A stretch of 64,000 nucleotides of DNA, from positions 2,673,501 through 2,737,500 of the forward strand of contig NC_088303.1 of assembly GCF_032854445.1 (NCBI RefSeq). The letters are read 5' to 3'. Positions 40,076 to 51,654 of the stretch are shown in pieces. Position numbers and translations under genes: made by a program. Numbering within the stretch: position 1 is the first letter of the stretch; every line of letters starts with the position of its first letter. Below the pieces are notes generated by a model. It saw only the letters and a list, made by a program, of their open reading frames with translations. It had not been told where the DNA came from and did no database searches. The DNA comes from Liolophura sinensis (lineage: Eukaryota; Mollusca; Polyplacophora; Chitonida; Chitonidae).

Positions 40076-43000
40076 TGGAACGTCCATTTCGGTTGTCCTC
40101 TGGTATACGAATGGCTGTTTCGACACATAGATAGTTAACAAGAACTCCTGCATTGTCATCATATATTTGACAGCTCACTCTGTTCTAGTTCCTGGATAAG
40201 GCTAAGTATATAATGCATTCAATGATTTGTAGATTCGGTTCACACACATTTTTTGTTTGGCATAAGTGGATTAGAAGGTCAGCTATAAATGAATTACGCC
40301 TATAGATATACCTGTGGTGAGAATGGAGAAATGACATTTTCTGTCTGATCTGGTATTTAAAATAGAAAAACGTGTCAATTCTTATAAACGTCCATTGGTA
40401 AGCCTAACAGTACTCTTCGTGGAGGCCTGTGACTGACTCACGTAGTTCAGTGCGATTCCCTGAAGACATTTCCTGACGCCTCGACTGTTTGATAACCCCA
40501 CACCATCTCATGAAGACCCGAAGGGCGTTTCTCCGCTCGCCGTTCTTTGAAGTTGCAAATGTCGGAGGCTATACGTGTTGTCCCGGACCGGAAATGCAAC
40601 ACATTGACTGCGAACTGGCTGTGGGGTTACATGTCGTTTAATCGAAGCCTGCTGAACTTTTCCGTAAGGCACTCTGCCACAAGTATCGTTGTACTATATA
40701 AGGCATTTGTCAGTCGAGATGTAGCTCTTTTTCGAAGCTGTCACTCCAGGGCAGTTTGTCAGCTGTGTATTTTATCTCTAAACACCGAATGATACAAGGG
40801 TATCATACCACGTAACGCCATCTTGACTTTATTTCCGCCATGATATCAATGTCTATGGTTCCTGATTTTTTTGTCTAAAAAGAAAAAAAAACGACGCACA
40901 AAGGAAAGCTGAGCGCTTCACAGTCAGTTTTGACTAGTATGAAAACAATATAACCAAACGCAGACACGTGATATTCCTAGTTAAAGATATCTTTATATTA
41001 ATTCAATACGCTTTGAAATTCTTTGAAATATTCTCGTTGCTGTGGCTACGAACATGCAGGACACAGTGAGAATGTCTTTCAGGGCACCTTTGTGATAATA
41101 CTCCCGACCGGAAGGCACAATCAATATGATCGAGGTTCAGGGTTAACCAATAAAATTGTCGAAAACGTTACTTTATCTGACAGCTATTCGGAGTAGATAT
41201 TAGTTTCTTCGTCAGACAATGGCCAAAAGGTGTGCGTTGGAATCTTCAGTTAAGAAAATAAATTGGACAAAATAGTGAAATGAGAGCTGACTTCATTTCT
41301 AGTGATGGGAAGTGACCCCACCCCCAAATTCTCCTTTTCTCACCCCATTCTGTTCTCTACCGGTTCCTCCCATCGGAAACCAGATAGGTCAAATAAATCT
41401 TTACCGTAAGGAATCTTTGATGAATGCGTGAGGTCACAGACCGATATCTACCACATTATGCTGACCAATTTATTGTTATTTAAGTGAAGTAGTCGACCGC
41501 GAAATTCCGATTATGGATCATATATGACAGGCGTTAAGCCGATCACCGCCATGTTAGCTAAGCACTCTCCGCGTCGACTGCCGGAGATGCAATTTGCCGA
41601 TAAGCTAAGCATTATTAAGAAGAGACACAGAACCTGTGTCTATCGGACCTGACCACGTACCCTCTTCAAGACAAACCAACACAGATGCTATACACAAACA
41701 ATGTAGATATATCTCTTCACAGAGGTCGTTTTCTTGGGCAAAGCTGGTCTAAAGGCAAAATTTCTTGACATCTTCATTGTTAATTGAAGTTAAATAGGGA
41801 AGTATTAATTATTCAGTATATTCAGGAAAAAATTCTTTGTATTAAGACTCAGCTGTAGCAGTAAGTGTCGAGGTTATTCTGAAGGACAAACCAATCCCTC
41901 CAAGACAATCCCGTCAGCTGAGATTTCCCATCGATCATAAATTTTAACTGAGAACAGATTTGTTTTTAACCGGGTGGACAGATGTTTCACGGCGTGCAAC
42001 GGTTTATCATCGCCATAATCCTTGTGGTGCTGGCTGGGTGATTGACCACTTCGAATGTTATTACACTGACCAAGTTATGGGAATGGCCCTATAGGTGCAT
42101 TCATATATTGTCATTAAGTACAAGGTGGTAGTCTGATCAGTTCAAGAACCCCCGCTCCTCCTTATCGAGAACTGCTGCTCCCATGTTACAGGATCAGTAT
42201 GTCAGCGTTCACCGGAGGGAAAATCTCTGCTGATTTAAGAATCTATAAAAAAAACGGTCTTGTCATGATGTGTGACTAAGAATCACCTTGCTGGAAGGCT
42301 TGGACCTATCGTTGTCGTGGCGCTCTCTTTCTGCAGCATTTTTCATTGTCCACACAGCAGATGTCACCTGCGCCCTAAACCATTTCGTGTTACATGCTGT
42401 CAACTATCGTCACACTCCTCCGCTGTCCCCGGGATAACTTGGAAGAAAGCATCTCCTCGCTTTATGCAAAGTTTACGTAACATCGAATGGTGCCCAAGAA
42501 CACGTGTTCGGAAGTTGTCGAGTTTTCCATTTAAGGTGAGTCTATGCTTTACTTTCATTCGGTTGGTACTTTTGAGACGTGGATCCTTTTATTTGCTCTT
42601 GGGGTTCTTCTACACAAATTTATTCAATTAGGATGTTATATAAGAGTGGTTAGAGAATTGGTAAAGAGAATTGGTAGAGAATTGGTAAAGATGTCCCATA
42701 AGAATATATATGAATGGCATACAAGTTTTCAAAAGTGCAGTGAAAGAAAGCATTACAAATATTCCTATATGTGCATTATTTCCATGTTATGGTTATTAAA
42801 TGGAATGGCAAAGCAGCATTCTGAGTTATGCTAGACCAGTGACGTCTACTGGATTGCTGTGAACATCACTACATTTTTTACCTACTTCTAGCTGCTTGTA
42901 AACTGTGGTCTTTGTGAGCATTTAAGTGGCTGCTAAATCTAAACATTCGCATGAACAGTTATAGAATGAAACCGAAGACAGAGTGACAATAGGCTAAATT

Positions 43001-45080
43001 TCACACGATTGCATGGGCGCATATAATCCTTCCACGATTGCACAGGCGTATATATAAGCCTCCAACGATTGCACCGGGGTATAAGCCTCCCACGATGACA
43101 GACGTAGGCTCAGGGAGGGGCCAAAGTCACATTTTATCGTGGAAATAAACCTATTGTACAATACAGGGAGTCCATTTAAAGAAAACACAGTATACTTGTG
43201 TTCAGCAAGTTTTAATTTTCATCAGATAATGACCTTTTTTTTCTTTTTTCGTATTTGGTATTTGGCATTGTATATCGGTGATTTCCATTTTCCCATTGAT
43301 GTATTACCTATACAAATTGCGCCCTCATTACCGTTTCTGCTCTGTAACGTTATCCTCTTTTTGTCTCATTAGCTGTTATACTCCCACCCAAATGTACAGA
43401 GAATTTGTAAATTGAGTCTGCAAATGTCACAGTTAAAGTTGATTTCTTCCACATGGATGTGGCAATGGCGACCTCGTAAACAACTTAAAGCGGGGAACTT
43501 TCGCGTGGGAAGGACATTCCCTACTGAAGGTCCTCTTTGCAGTTATGTTTACGTTTCTGTCAAAAGCCCAGTATATTAATGGAGATAGGGAATTCATAAC
43601 AGGTTACTGCTGTACTAAATATTTTTTACGGTATTTATTATTTTTATGGTGGTTGATGGCGGCCGTCTAGATCGCGACCTTCCGCGACCTTCGTCTCTTT
43701 CATTCAGATAACCAAAGACCCCAAACTACTTACCCATTCACTATCAGATGTTATGTACACCACGCACAGCATCAAAATTAGAAGACTGTCGTAAAATCAA
43801 CTTTGTCTACACTTCACACGACATCCAAAAATATGGCGGAAATACGGCCGATGTGTCTTTAAGCAATAAACATTTATCATTCAAAAAAAGAAGAATATTG
43901 TAAAATCAGGGGATTTGAAGCACATTAACTGACTTAACAAAGAAATTGTGTCTGAAAGGTTTACATTTTCACAAGGTGCATGCAATTTTATTCGCATCAG
44001 TACAATCCCAATCAAGATCAAGGTTTGTTAATTCACACACAACATCCAAGGCCGGCAATGGGCAAATCTGATCCATTTATGCAGATCAAGAATATTTGAC
44101 TAACAAGTCGGCGGTCCTGGCATCAGTTTGATGTATATTATATCTGTATATAAATATCTTTCTTTGATGGAGACGGGCTCGATCAGAAATACATGTATGG
44201 GGCTTAATCCTTTAAGCAACGTCAGAAAACAGCATAAATGGGCACAACTGCAGACGGTGTTGATGTGCATTTATCGCCACCAACCAGCAGTGGAGAACGC
44301 AACCCTGCAATACCAGAGATAGGGATAGTGAAACAATTCGGTCAACCAACACCTGCTATTGTTAACGGTCTTATCTGTAATTTCCGTCATACTTATTTTG
44401 CTTTAAAATTACTGTCCTCAGATACTCTTTTTAATAAATCAATGAGTCACTAACACTTTTTCCACATCTACTGAGCATTTATTCCACATGCCGCATACTT
44501 GTCACTACCCACACTTTCCGACACCATTTTCTGAACTCCTACCAGTACCAGTAACAAAACTGAAAATGGAGCCTTATGGGACTCTGCCTCATGCATATTT
44601 ATGAACCAAAGTTCTTAATGAACACATCCGAACTCTCGTGAATAAATGAAGATGATGATCTCCTTGGCAGACACAAAGTATTAATATCGACCAATTCTTT
44701 CTCTTCCACCCTTATAACTTCTATAACGCAACAAAAAGGAGAAAAGGTGTTTGCGTTTGCACATAATTTCGAAATTAACTGCCTCTATATCTTACATAAT
44801 CACACAGAACCCCAGAAGCATGTTTATGGAAAAATTTGTCATCAGCAGGACAATACTGTCATTAGTGTGTAGACGTCCTGACACCCTACATTAAAGTATG
44901 GGGAACATTTCCATAAGTGCCCTAAAATGACCCCATGCAGGCCGGGTTCCAGGGATCCGGAATCTTGAATATAGACAGTATAGTATAAAATGTTTTCGGC
45001 GTAGACAGTCCTGACATGTATATAGCCGTTGATGAAATATTTATGGAGGCTCTCCATTATCATGAAAAGGACGGGTAACC

Positions 45081-45093
45081 TGCTGAATCAGCA
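45081..45093. promoter_or_regulatory. Maf recognition element-like palindrome
   Basis: TGCTGAATCAGCA is a palindrome around its central base and matches the classic T-MARE except at that centre. It lies in a stretch with other site-like motifs and no gene. Confidence 0.4.
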
Positions 45094-45261
45094 ATTTGTG
45101 CAGCTATACATCGCTTGGGAATTCACAAGCGCGCTGATCGACACGATGCCGACTTTACCAACATGTTATGTATAAGATATAAGATCGTGTAGAAACTCGA
45201 CTGTAACCTTACTTAGCTCAATGAGCGTCAAGTAATTCAGTTCAAGCATTGCCAATTGCAA

Positions 45262-45332
45262 TGTCATCACTTAGTTCGGGATCGAACCCAAGTTTTCTGG
45301 TGTAAGGTAAGCGCTTTATAACTTGATCGCCT
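45262..45332 (-). tRNA. tRNA-like sequence (pseudogene or SINE head)
   Basis: On the minus strand GGAGGCGATCAAGTTATAAA resembles a tRNA head and GGGTTCGATCCCGAAC is a perfect box B with T-stem. The acceptor ends do not pair obviously. Confidence 0.35.
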
Positions 45333-45483
45333 CCCACTTGTGCTTGTGCACATGATGTATGAGTTTCCGCAATATACCTTTTAGTTCGTTCGAAATTCTA
45401 CAGGTCGTTTCAGAAGTGTTCATGTGTCAGTGGAATGGTCCTTTATTCATCCTTACTCTGTTGTAATTATGAGAATGAATAAA

Positions 45484-45844
45484 TGAATGCTTGCATTTTA
45501 ACGTCGCACTTGACAATTTTTCAGTCATATGACGACGAGGAGTCATCAGGTGTATGGACATTTACTGTGTCTCCTTACCATGCCGAGTCCAAGCCACAGA
45601 AGTGCTGCCGCCACTGGACTATCATGCCAAAAACACCAGACATAACACCCCACCCAGTCACATAACACCCCAGCCAGTCGCGTAACACTGACACGGGGCA
45701 AACCAGTCCTGTTTTAATCCCTCAGTTCTGAGGGCCAAGCAAGGCAGCAACAAGTGCCATTTTTAAAGTCTTTGGTGTGATCCGACCCGGGTTTGATCCC
45801 GGATCTCCCGACTTCGAGGCGGACATTAGGCCAACGAAGTGGTC
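45484..45844 (-). mobile_element. SINE family A copy, near full length
   Basis: Same block order as 1,097-1,430: TTTAACGTCGCACTTGACAA, CAGTCATATGACGACGAGGA, AGTGCCATTTTTAAAGTCTT and GACCCGGGTTTGATCCCGGA. A short CATAACACCCCA/CCCAGTCA duplication is present at about 45,640-45,690. Confidence 0.8.
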
Positions 45845-45849
45845 GTTCA

Positions 45850-48800
45850 GGTAAAGATAACCTAAACTAATAACTGATATTTTTATGACAAGCTCTTGGC
45901 AAGTTTTACGAGTCTATTTTTCACGAACAATTTGGTTGATACTAGAAGCGTCCGAAACACGCGTTGTATAGACAGAGGAGAAAACTTACGTTGAAATTAA
46001 ATTTCATGACGGCTTAGAGAGTGTATACTTAAAGACCCTAAATCTCCCGTGCTGATGAATACGTTCTGTGTAGGGATTTACATATATCGATTAGACAAAA
46101 GACATATTGTCAGAAAGTGGTTAAATTGTATGCAGGACGTGTTGACACAGTCATACCTATGCTTTTCTTTTTTCCATTGGTGCGAGTCTTAAATACATAA
46201 AAAGTGAGGATGTCTGTATATATATGCAACAAGAATATGCGATAATCCGTTTGAGATCGCTCTTACTGGCATGCACGCGATGCAGGTTTGTCTCACGGTT
46301 GATAGAACAACCGCTCAACACGTAAAATTGGTTCAGCTACCAGATGCAGATTGTTTTGGCTGTTTTACTGAAGATACTTCCTCGTACTAGAAATCTACTC
46401 TGAAAGGTAAAGGGAAAGTCAAAAAATTGAGAATGGAAACAAAACTGGTCCCAACTTTACAATTTATGACACATCCAGCATATATTCTGAAATCGTATAT
46501 AAGGCCTGTAAAAATTGATTTTCTCTCTTTATCACCATCTTGAATTACCTGATTGGACTGCGCATATTCTTGGGAGGATTAATGGAGGAATGTTTCTGGC
46601 ATTACGGCAATATTGCAGCCGTAACGTGGAAGCTCTGAGGAGGAAGTAAAATAGAACAGTTTTCCGGTTATACTATCCCAACAGCTTTCTTCTGTTCCCT
46701 ATCCGTCATTCATCAACGTTTATTATTGGGGAATATTTCACTTTTACGACGACGGTGAGTGTAACGGCAGGAAGAAACTGATGCACTTGCAGGCTACTAA
46801 AAGCAGTTAAACACATTGTTTCGATTATAGTATCCTGCCGATTCCTGTGGCGACATATTTGTAGTTTTGCTTCACCGCTCCGAAAACACCAGCCCTGAGG
46901 CCTATTCCATAGAATACTGACACTCGGCCAACTCCTCGGAGCGCCATGCGAAGACGTGCCAGCGCTGCAAATTTTAAAGTCTTAGCCATTTCTCAACTCG
47001 AAAGTGAACTCGGGATGTTCCTTTATTAATTATTGCTCCTCTGTAAAGATGAAAGGACGTAAAATTGTAATTTCATATTTTGTGTATTCTCTAGCAAATT
47101 GGCTTTTACTGACATGACCATTGAAATCTTGGATTATAATGGATTTGGCAACAATATAAAAAGTGTTGGTCATGAATAATTTTATTATTTGCTGGACAAA
47201 AGACTAGAAAATTGTATGTTGATGTATCAGAACTTGGAATTGTTTGAATAAGTTTGAAAGAAAAGGGTTTTGGTGTCACTTAACGGGTGTTCTAAAAGTG
47301 CGGAAGACCCAATTCCATGCCCGACTGGGAGTTTCCAACTTAAATATAATCACGCTCTGACCGCTGTCGTTTTCCATCAGTCGATATCACGTGACAGTGA
47401 AATTGCATTTCGTCCGCCCATTTGTAATGGCGACAGTCAATTTACTACAGCATTGTCCATGAATGATATTACCATTGTCCACCTTGACCGCCGGAAATGC
47501 CCTACGGCAGCGATCGACGGAGAAGGGTCACCATCTGGTTCCTTAAATGCCAACAGCTTTTTCTTCCATTTGCTTCATCCTTTCGCCATTTCCCACGGCC
47601 TAAATTGGGTAAATGTCGATTTTCAACAGCCATAAAGAATCCTTCTATAGAAAGTGCTTTTGTGACCTTGACACTTCCAAGCCACTAATCAGCCAATTCC
47701 AGCAATTAATTTGCCAAAATAGTAAACACGTACTTGAGACCCCCGTCGAGGACCCATTACTTGGGCACTGTACCGATGTCACGTATTAAACAATCAGCTG
47801 AAGTGATTAGCGGGTGGAGTAACGCTATCTCCGACCATTACAGTCTGGTAAATCGTCTGAAACTCTCCTAATATTCAGCAAAAGATAGCCGATAAAACCA
47901 CCACTGGACCTTTTTATATGAAAAGTGATTTAGAGCGGCTTTTTTGGATTGTGGCTGTCTGGACCAATATATTTCCTGTAATTTAGGGCCACAAGTTTCA
48001 AATAAATTCGTTTCCAGCTTATTCGATCCCAGCAGATTAATGATTATTCCGTCATATAATGATCCATAAAATACGACATTTTTGCTAATCTGATTCCAGA
48101 ATACTGATATGTTGTGTTGTGTTTGGGTTTTAAGACATTTCTGGAACCACTTTTTGTTTAGCAACACTTTCGTCCCTAAATGATAGGAATGTAAGAAACG
48201 TCAGAATAGTTTCGTAAAAGTTGTCTCTGGACTGTATACTCGAAACTCCGCGTGCAGGTGAATATATTCCGTGTTGGACAAAATCATTGCTCTGATGGAA
48301 TTTACATGTATCGATTAGCCAGTGGCTACATTTACATGAGCAGTCAGAAAGTAGTTAGTCGATACCATAGAAATTACTCTACCTGCTACAGCTCAGACTC
48401 GTCAAACCATGTGCTGGGATTCTCTCCCTGTCGCTTTCTATTCCATTATGAACTTGCTTGCTTTTTTCACGGCGCAAGTCAAGAGATATATTCCCATGTG
48501 TCAAGTGTGACCACTATAATTCAGCCAAACAACTTTCTGGTAAACGTATGGCGCGAAGTCTCAACTGACCCCGATCTACATTGAAGAACGCGACTGTTCG
48601 ACTTTTAAAATCATGGCATTAGTTGAGAAACTGTTCTGTGTGCAAATGTCTCTACACGTTTCAAAGTATTCATTACTTTCCACTTTCCGTAAATGACGGT
48701 CAGTTTTAAAAGTGGAGAAAAGCCGAGTATTCTGGTTTACAACCGACCTTTGGGAAGTCTCTGGGGAACTTTTCCACTCACGACGTCAAACCTGCACGCC

Positions 48801-49500
48801 ATATTGGTGGAAGAGGGGCGATCTTAGCAAACGTAAGCCCTGCTAAAGCCACCAACCGTTTACTGTCTCTAAGCTTCATTTAGGCGGTTGCTTTAACTCT
48901 GTGGTGATAATGTTTATAACTCATGATTATCAAAATGTTATTTGAAATCAGTTATGTCATGCAGCTAATTCACATTCTGATTAAAAAAGAACCGGGCGCT
49001 AAATTTGTTTAAATGTTGATAGCCCGTTGCGCCGTGCAGACTGAAGGGTGCTTCAAATGAATTACACATGATGAACAGAGCTGCCTGGAGCGGTATTTAT
49101 AGCTCTGATGCAGTGGAAATGACAAGATTTATATACAACTTCATCTATGACCAAATTAATGCGGCGGATGATGATTTCCACAGCTCTTCCCCTTGAGCAA
49201 TCTGTTCCCATTAGTACTGGAGTATATCGGGAATTTCTTCGCTCCATATAATAGGGAGGAGAATTATAAATTAGATGGCAATGGAAATTCTCCCATTACA
49301 TATACGCCGGCTGTTGATTAGAAAGCCAATCTCCGTTCAACAACTGTCGACGCTGCCACAGGCCGCTCAATTGCCAACGTGGTTATCTTACTTTTGTCAC
49401 ATACACGTAAGAGTCTGGTGTATTAAGTGTCAGAGGAACTCTGTAGTAATTAGTACATTGCGTACCTACCAGTAAACCCAGCCGCAAGTTTTGTGTGGAA
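45850..49500. other. No recognisable gene; possible enhancer-like blocks
   Basis: At 47,401-47,480 a near-palindromic CCATTTGTAATGG is followed by two same-strand CATTGTCCA (SOX-like) sites, 22 bases apart. TGACCTTGACA follows at about 47,661. At 48,900-49,430 the base composition is even and several ATTA cores occur. No frame longer than 121 residues is seen. Confidence 0.35.
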
Positions 49501-49503
49501 GCG

Positions 49504-49515
49504 CCGCCAGGTGGC
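49504..49515 (+). promoter_or_regulatory. CTCF-like motif, plus orientation
   Basis: CCGCCAGGTGGC fits the CTCF core (CC-A/G-S-Y-AG-R-K-GGC) with one departure from A at the third base. Confidence 0.35.
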
Positions 49516-50442
49516 CGTATACTAGCTCAAGTGATTTAAACTGCACGAGGGTTTCAGAGGAGAGAAGAGCATAATTAGCCTTGGGATGTTAGAGACTGTC
49601 AAACGTCCATTTATTTAACACCCATGAAAATGAGCAGGTAGCCGTATGCCAAGAGGATTTATGCAAAACATTGTCTTCTGTCAAAAGTACTTTTGTCTCA
49701 CAAGGAAACCTCAAAGACAATTAATCCTAACTCAAACTATCAATACGTAGGCCGTACGTTTGATCTGACAAATGTCTGAATTGAATTGTTATAAAAATAC
49801 TTTTTTCCTGTATTGTAAAAAGATAAGATTTAAAACAGGAGTCTGGCAACAGTGCTGTTCTAGTGGTCCAAAAGATAGCATAACACTTTACGCTGTACGA
49901 AGGGCAAAAGCTGTGAAGTGGAAAACGTGTTTAAGATCAACAAATATGTTAATGCCTATTTTCGGGAAGAGTTTTTTTTTTTACGACCAATCAGTACATT
50001 ATACATGCATTCACTTAAAACATGTATTATCAGCGCATGAGATGCATTTATCCACGTCCTTTATAACTATTAGATCTTAACATCATTTTCGGTAATTTAA
50101 GGCCAGTACATGTCGCCTTGCAGTTGAGCCATGGTGTCAGTTCTGCCTCGATTCAGAACTCGATTCAGTTCTGCTCGTGATCAACGTGGTCACATGATCG
50201 AATGTCACTTCCTTTGGGTTGTATGCAGTCTTACGTCACGAGGTTTAGTAAAAGAAATGCGACGGTTTCCTCCATGGGCTCTGTGTGGAATCTTCCACAG
50301 TTAAACCACAGTTGTGACGTCACGCTATTGTCTGTGCAGTTGATTAGTTTTCAAGTATCCACTCCTGCGAGTTTGTGGTGTGCGTGGTGATGAGATGAGC
50401 GATAACTTGTACTACCTGAGTGCGCATTTGATTGGTATATGG

Positions 50443-50514
50443 TAGATTGGGATTCGAGCTCACGAACACAAGGCTTTAAACACATCCCAATATCCAACTG
50501 AGCTATCCGGGAAA
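50443..50514 (-). tRNA. tRNA-like pseudogene
   Basis: On the minus strand TCCCGGATAGCTCAGTTGG has an excellent box A, and 40 bases later AGCTCGAATCCC is a near box B. The total is about 72 bases. The ends (TCCCGGA against AATCTACC) do not pair, so a working tRNA is unlikely. Confidence 0.4.
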
Positions 50515-51177
50515 ACCATACAACCTTTTCCTTTTAGACGACTTTAAACTTCTGTTGTGACGTCAATCCTTTGACATAAGAATGTTATTTATGAGCGTCG
50601 AATCCTCCATGGCACTCTGGTGGCGTGAAAATCGGTTTTGTGTTTGAAAAATATCATCATCCTTTGAGCTCGCAATGTTTCGAATGAAGTGTCTAAACTC
50701 ATTCGCTGGGCTTATATACAGCGTTGCCTTCTTCGCACAGCCATGCATTATCCCAGCACTTCAAGTGAATGGAGGTCGGTATTTCTGCAGATGTTCTTTA
50801 TATGAAGCGACACGAACTAAGTGTTCCCTTGTAGCATCGAGGTGAGTCCAAGTATTGCCAGGGTTAGAAAGTGAATGAATTTTTGACCGGTAAATCGTTC
50901 CAGAGGACAAAAGAACAATAGCTGTTGATTCATGAAAAATAGTCCACAGCTGTGACTGTGGTTTAAGTTGGATAAAGCACGAGGCAAAGAATCCACTGCT
51001 TCTCATGCTTTATCCACTACATAAAGAATTGTACGTGGCTGTAGATAAAACGCCAGACAATTGAAGTCATAAATTACCAATGCAGCCATGTGTATTTTGC
51101 TGTGTTAGTGGATAACCGTGAGTGGATGCACCCATGACATACTAACCTGTCGTGACGCCTTGCGCTCAGTCAGTGTT

Positions 51178-51446
51178 GGGGCCTCCGTGGCTCCGTTGGT
51201 TAGCGCGCTAGCGCAGCGTAATGACCCAGGAGACTCTCACCAATGCGGTCGCTGTGAGTTCAAGTCCAGCTCATGCTGGCTTTCTCTCCGGCCGTACGTG
51301 GGAAGGTCTTGCAGCAACCTGCGGATGGTCGTGGGTTTCCCCGGGTTCTGCCCGCTTTCCTCCCACCATAATGCTGGCCGACGTCGCATAAGTAAAATAT
51401 TCTTGAGTACGGCGTAAAACACCAATCAAATAAATAAATATTTAAA
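51178..51446 (+). mobile_element. SINE family B, full length, 11-bp target-site duplication
   Basis: The best copy in the window: box A TGGCTCCGTTGG, box B GAGTTCAAGTCC, body CATAATGCTGGCC and AGTACGGCGTAAAACACCAA, tail CAAATAAATAAATA. TCAGTCAGTGT flanks it at 51,167-51,177 and 51,447-51,457 without mismatch, so the insertion is recent. Confidence 0.93.
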
Positions 51447-51463
51447 TCAGTCAGTGTATTTAT

Positions 51464-51642
51464 CTTTATTTATTTACTTGATTGGTGTTTTACGCCGTAC
51501 TCAAGAATATTTCTCTTATGCGACGGCGGCCAGCATTATGGTGGGAGGAACCGGGCAGAGCCTGGGTGAAAGACTGTCAGACCTTCCCACTTACGGCCGC
51601 AGAGGGAGCCAGCATGAGCTGGACTTGAGCTCACAGCGACCG
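51464..51642 (-). mobile_element. SINE family B, head-truncated, 12-bp target-site duplication
   Basis: (TTTATT)n, then GATTGGTGTTTTACGCCGTA and the reversed body as far as GCTCACAGCGACCG. CAGTGTATTTAT flanks it at 51,452-51,463 and 51,643-51,654 without mismatch. Its left duplication overlaps the right duplication of the preceding SINE, and the two face tail to tail. Confidence 0.92.
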
Positions 51643-51654
51643 CAGTGTATTTAT

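Larger units (their letters stand above)
34500..45260. other. No recognisable gene; non-coding with scattered motifs
   Basis: Open frames here are short (119 residues or fewer) and none resembles a family I know. A degraded SINE-like patch lies near 35,650-35,820. At 43,005-43,090 a 28-30-base CACGATTGCA...CCTCC motif occurs three times. Homeobox-like TTTAATTAGA (36,506-36,515) and Hox/Meis-type TTTATGACAG (36,462-36,471) lie close together. Confidence 0.5.

Noticed and set aside
42272-42834. Two overlapping frames of 119 and 96 residues
   Set aside because: Overlap in different frames, unrelated to known families, and no acceptable exon structure around them.
50443-50514. A functional tRNA gene
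   Set aside because: Good box A but imperfect box B and non-pairing acceptor ends; treated as a pseudogene.
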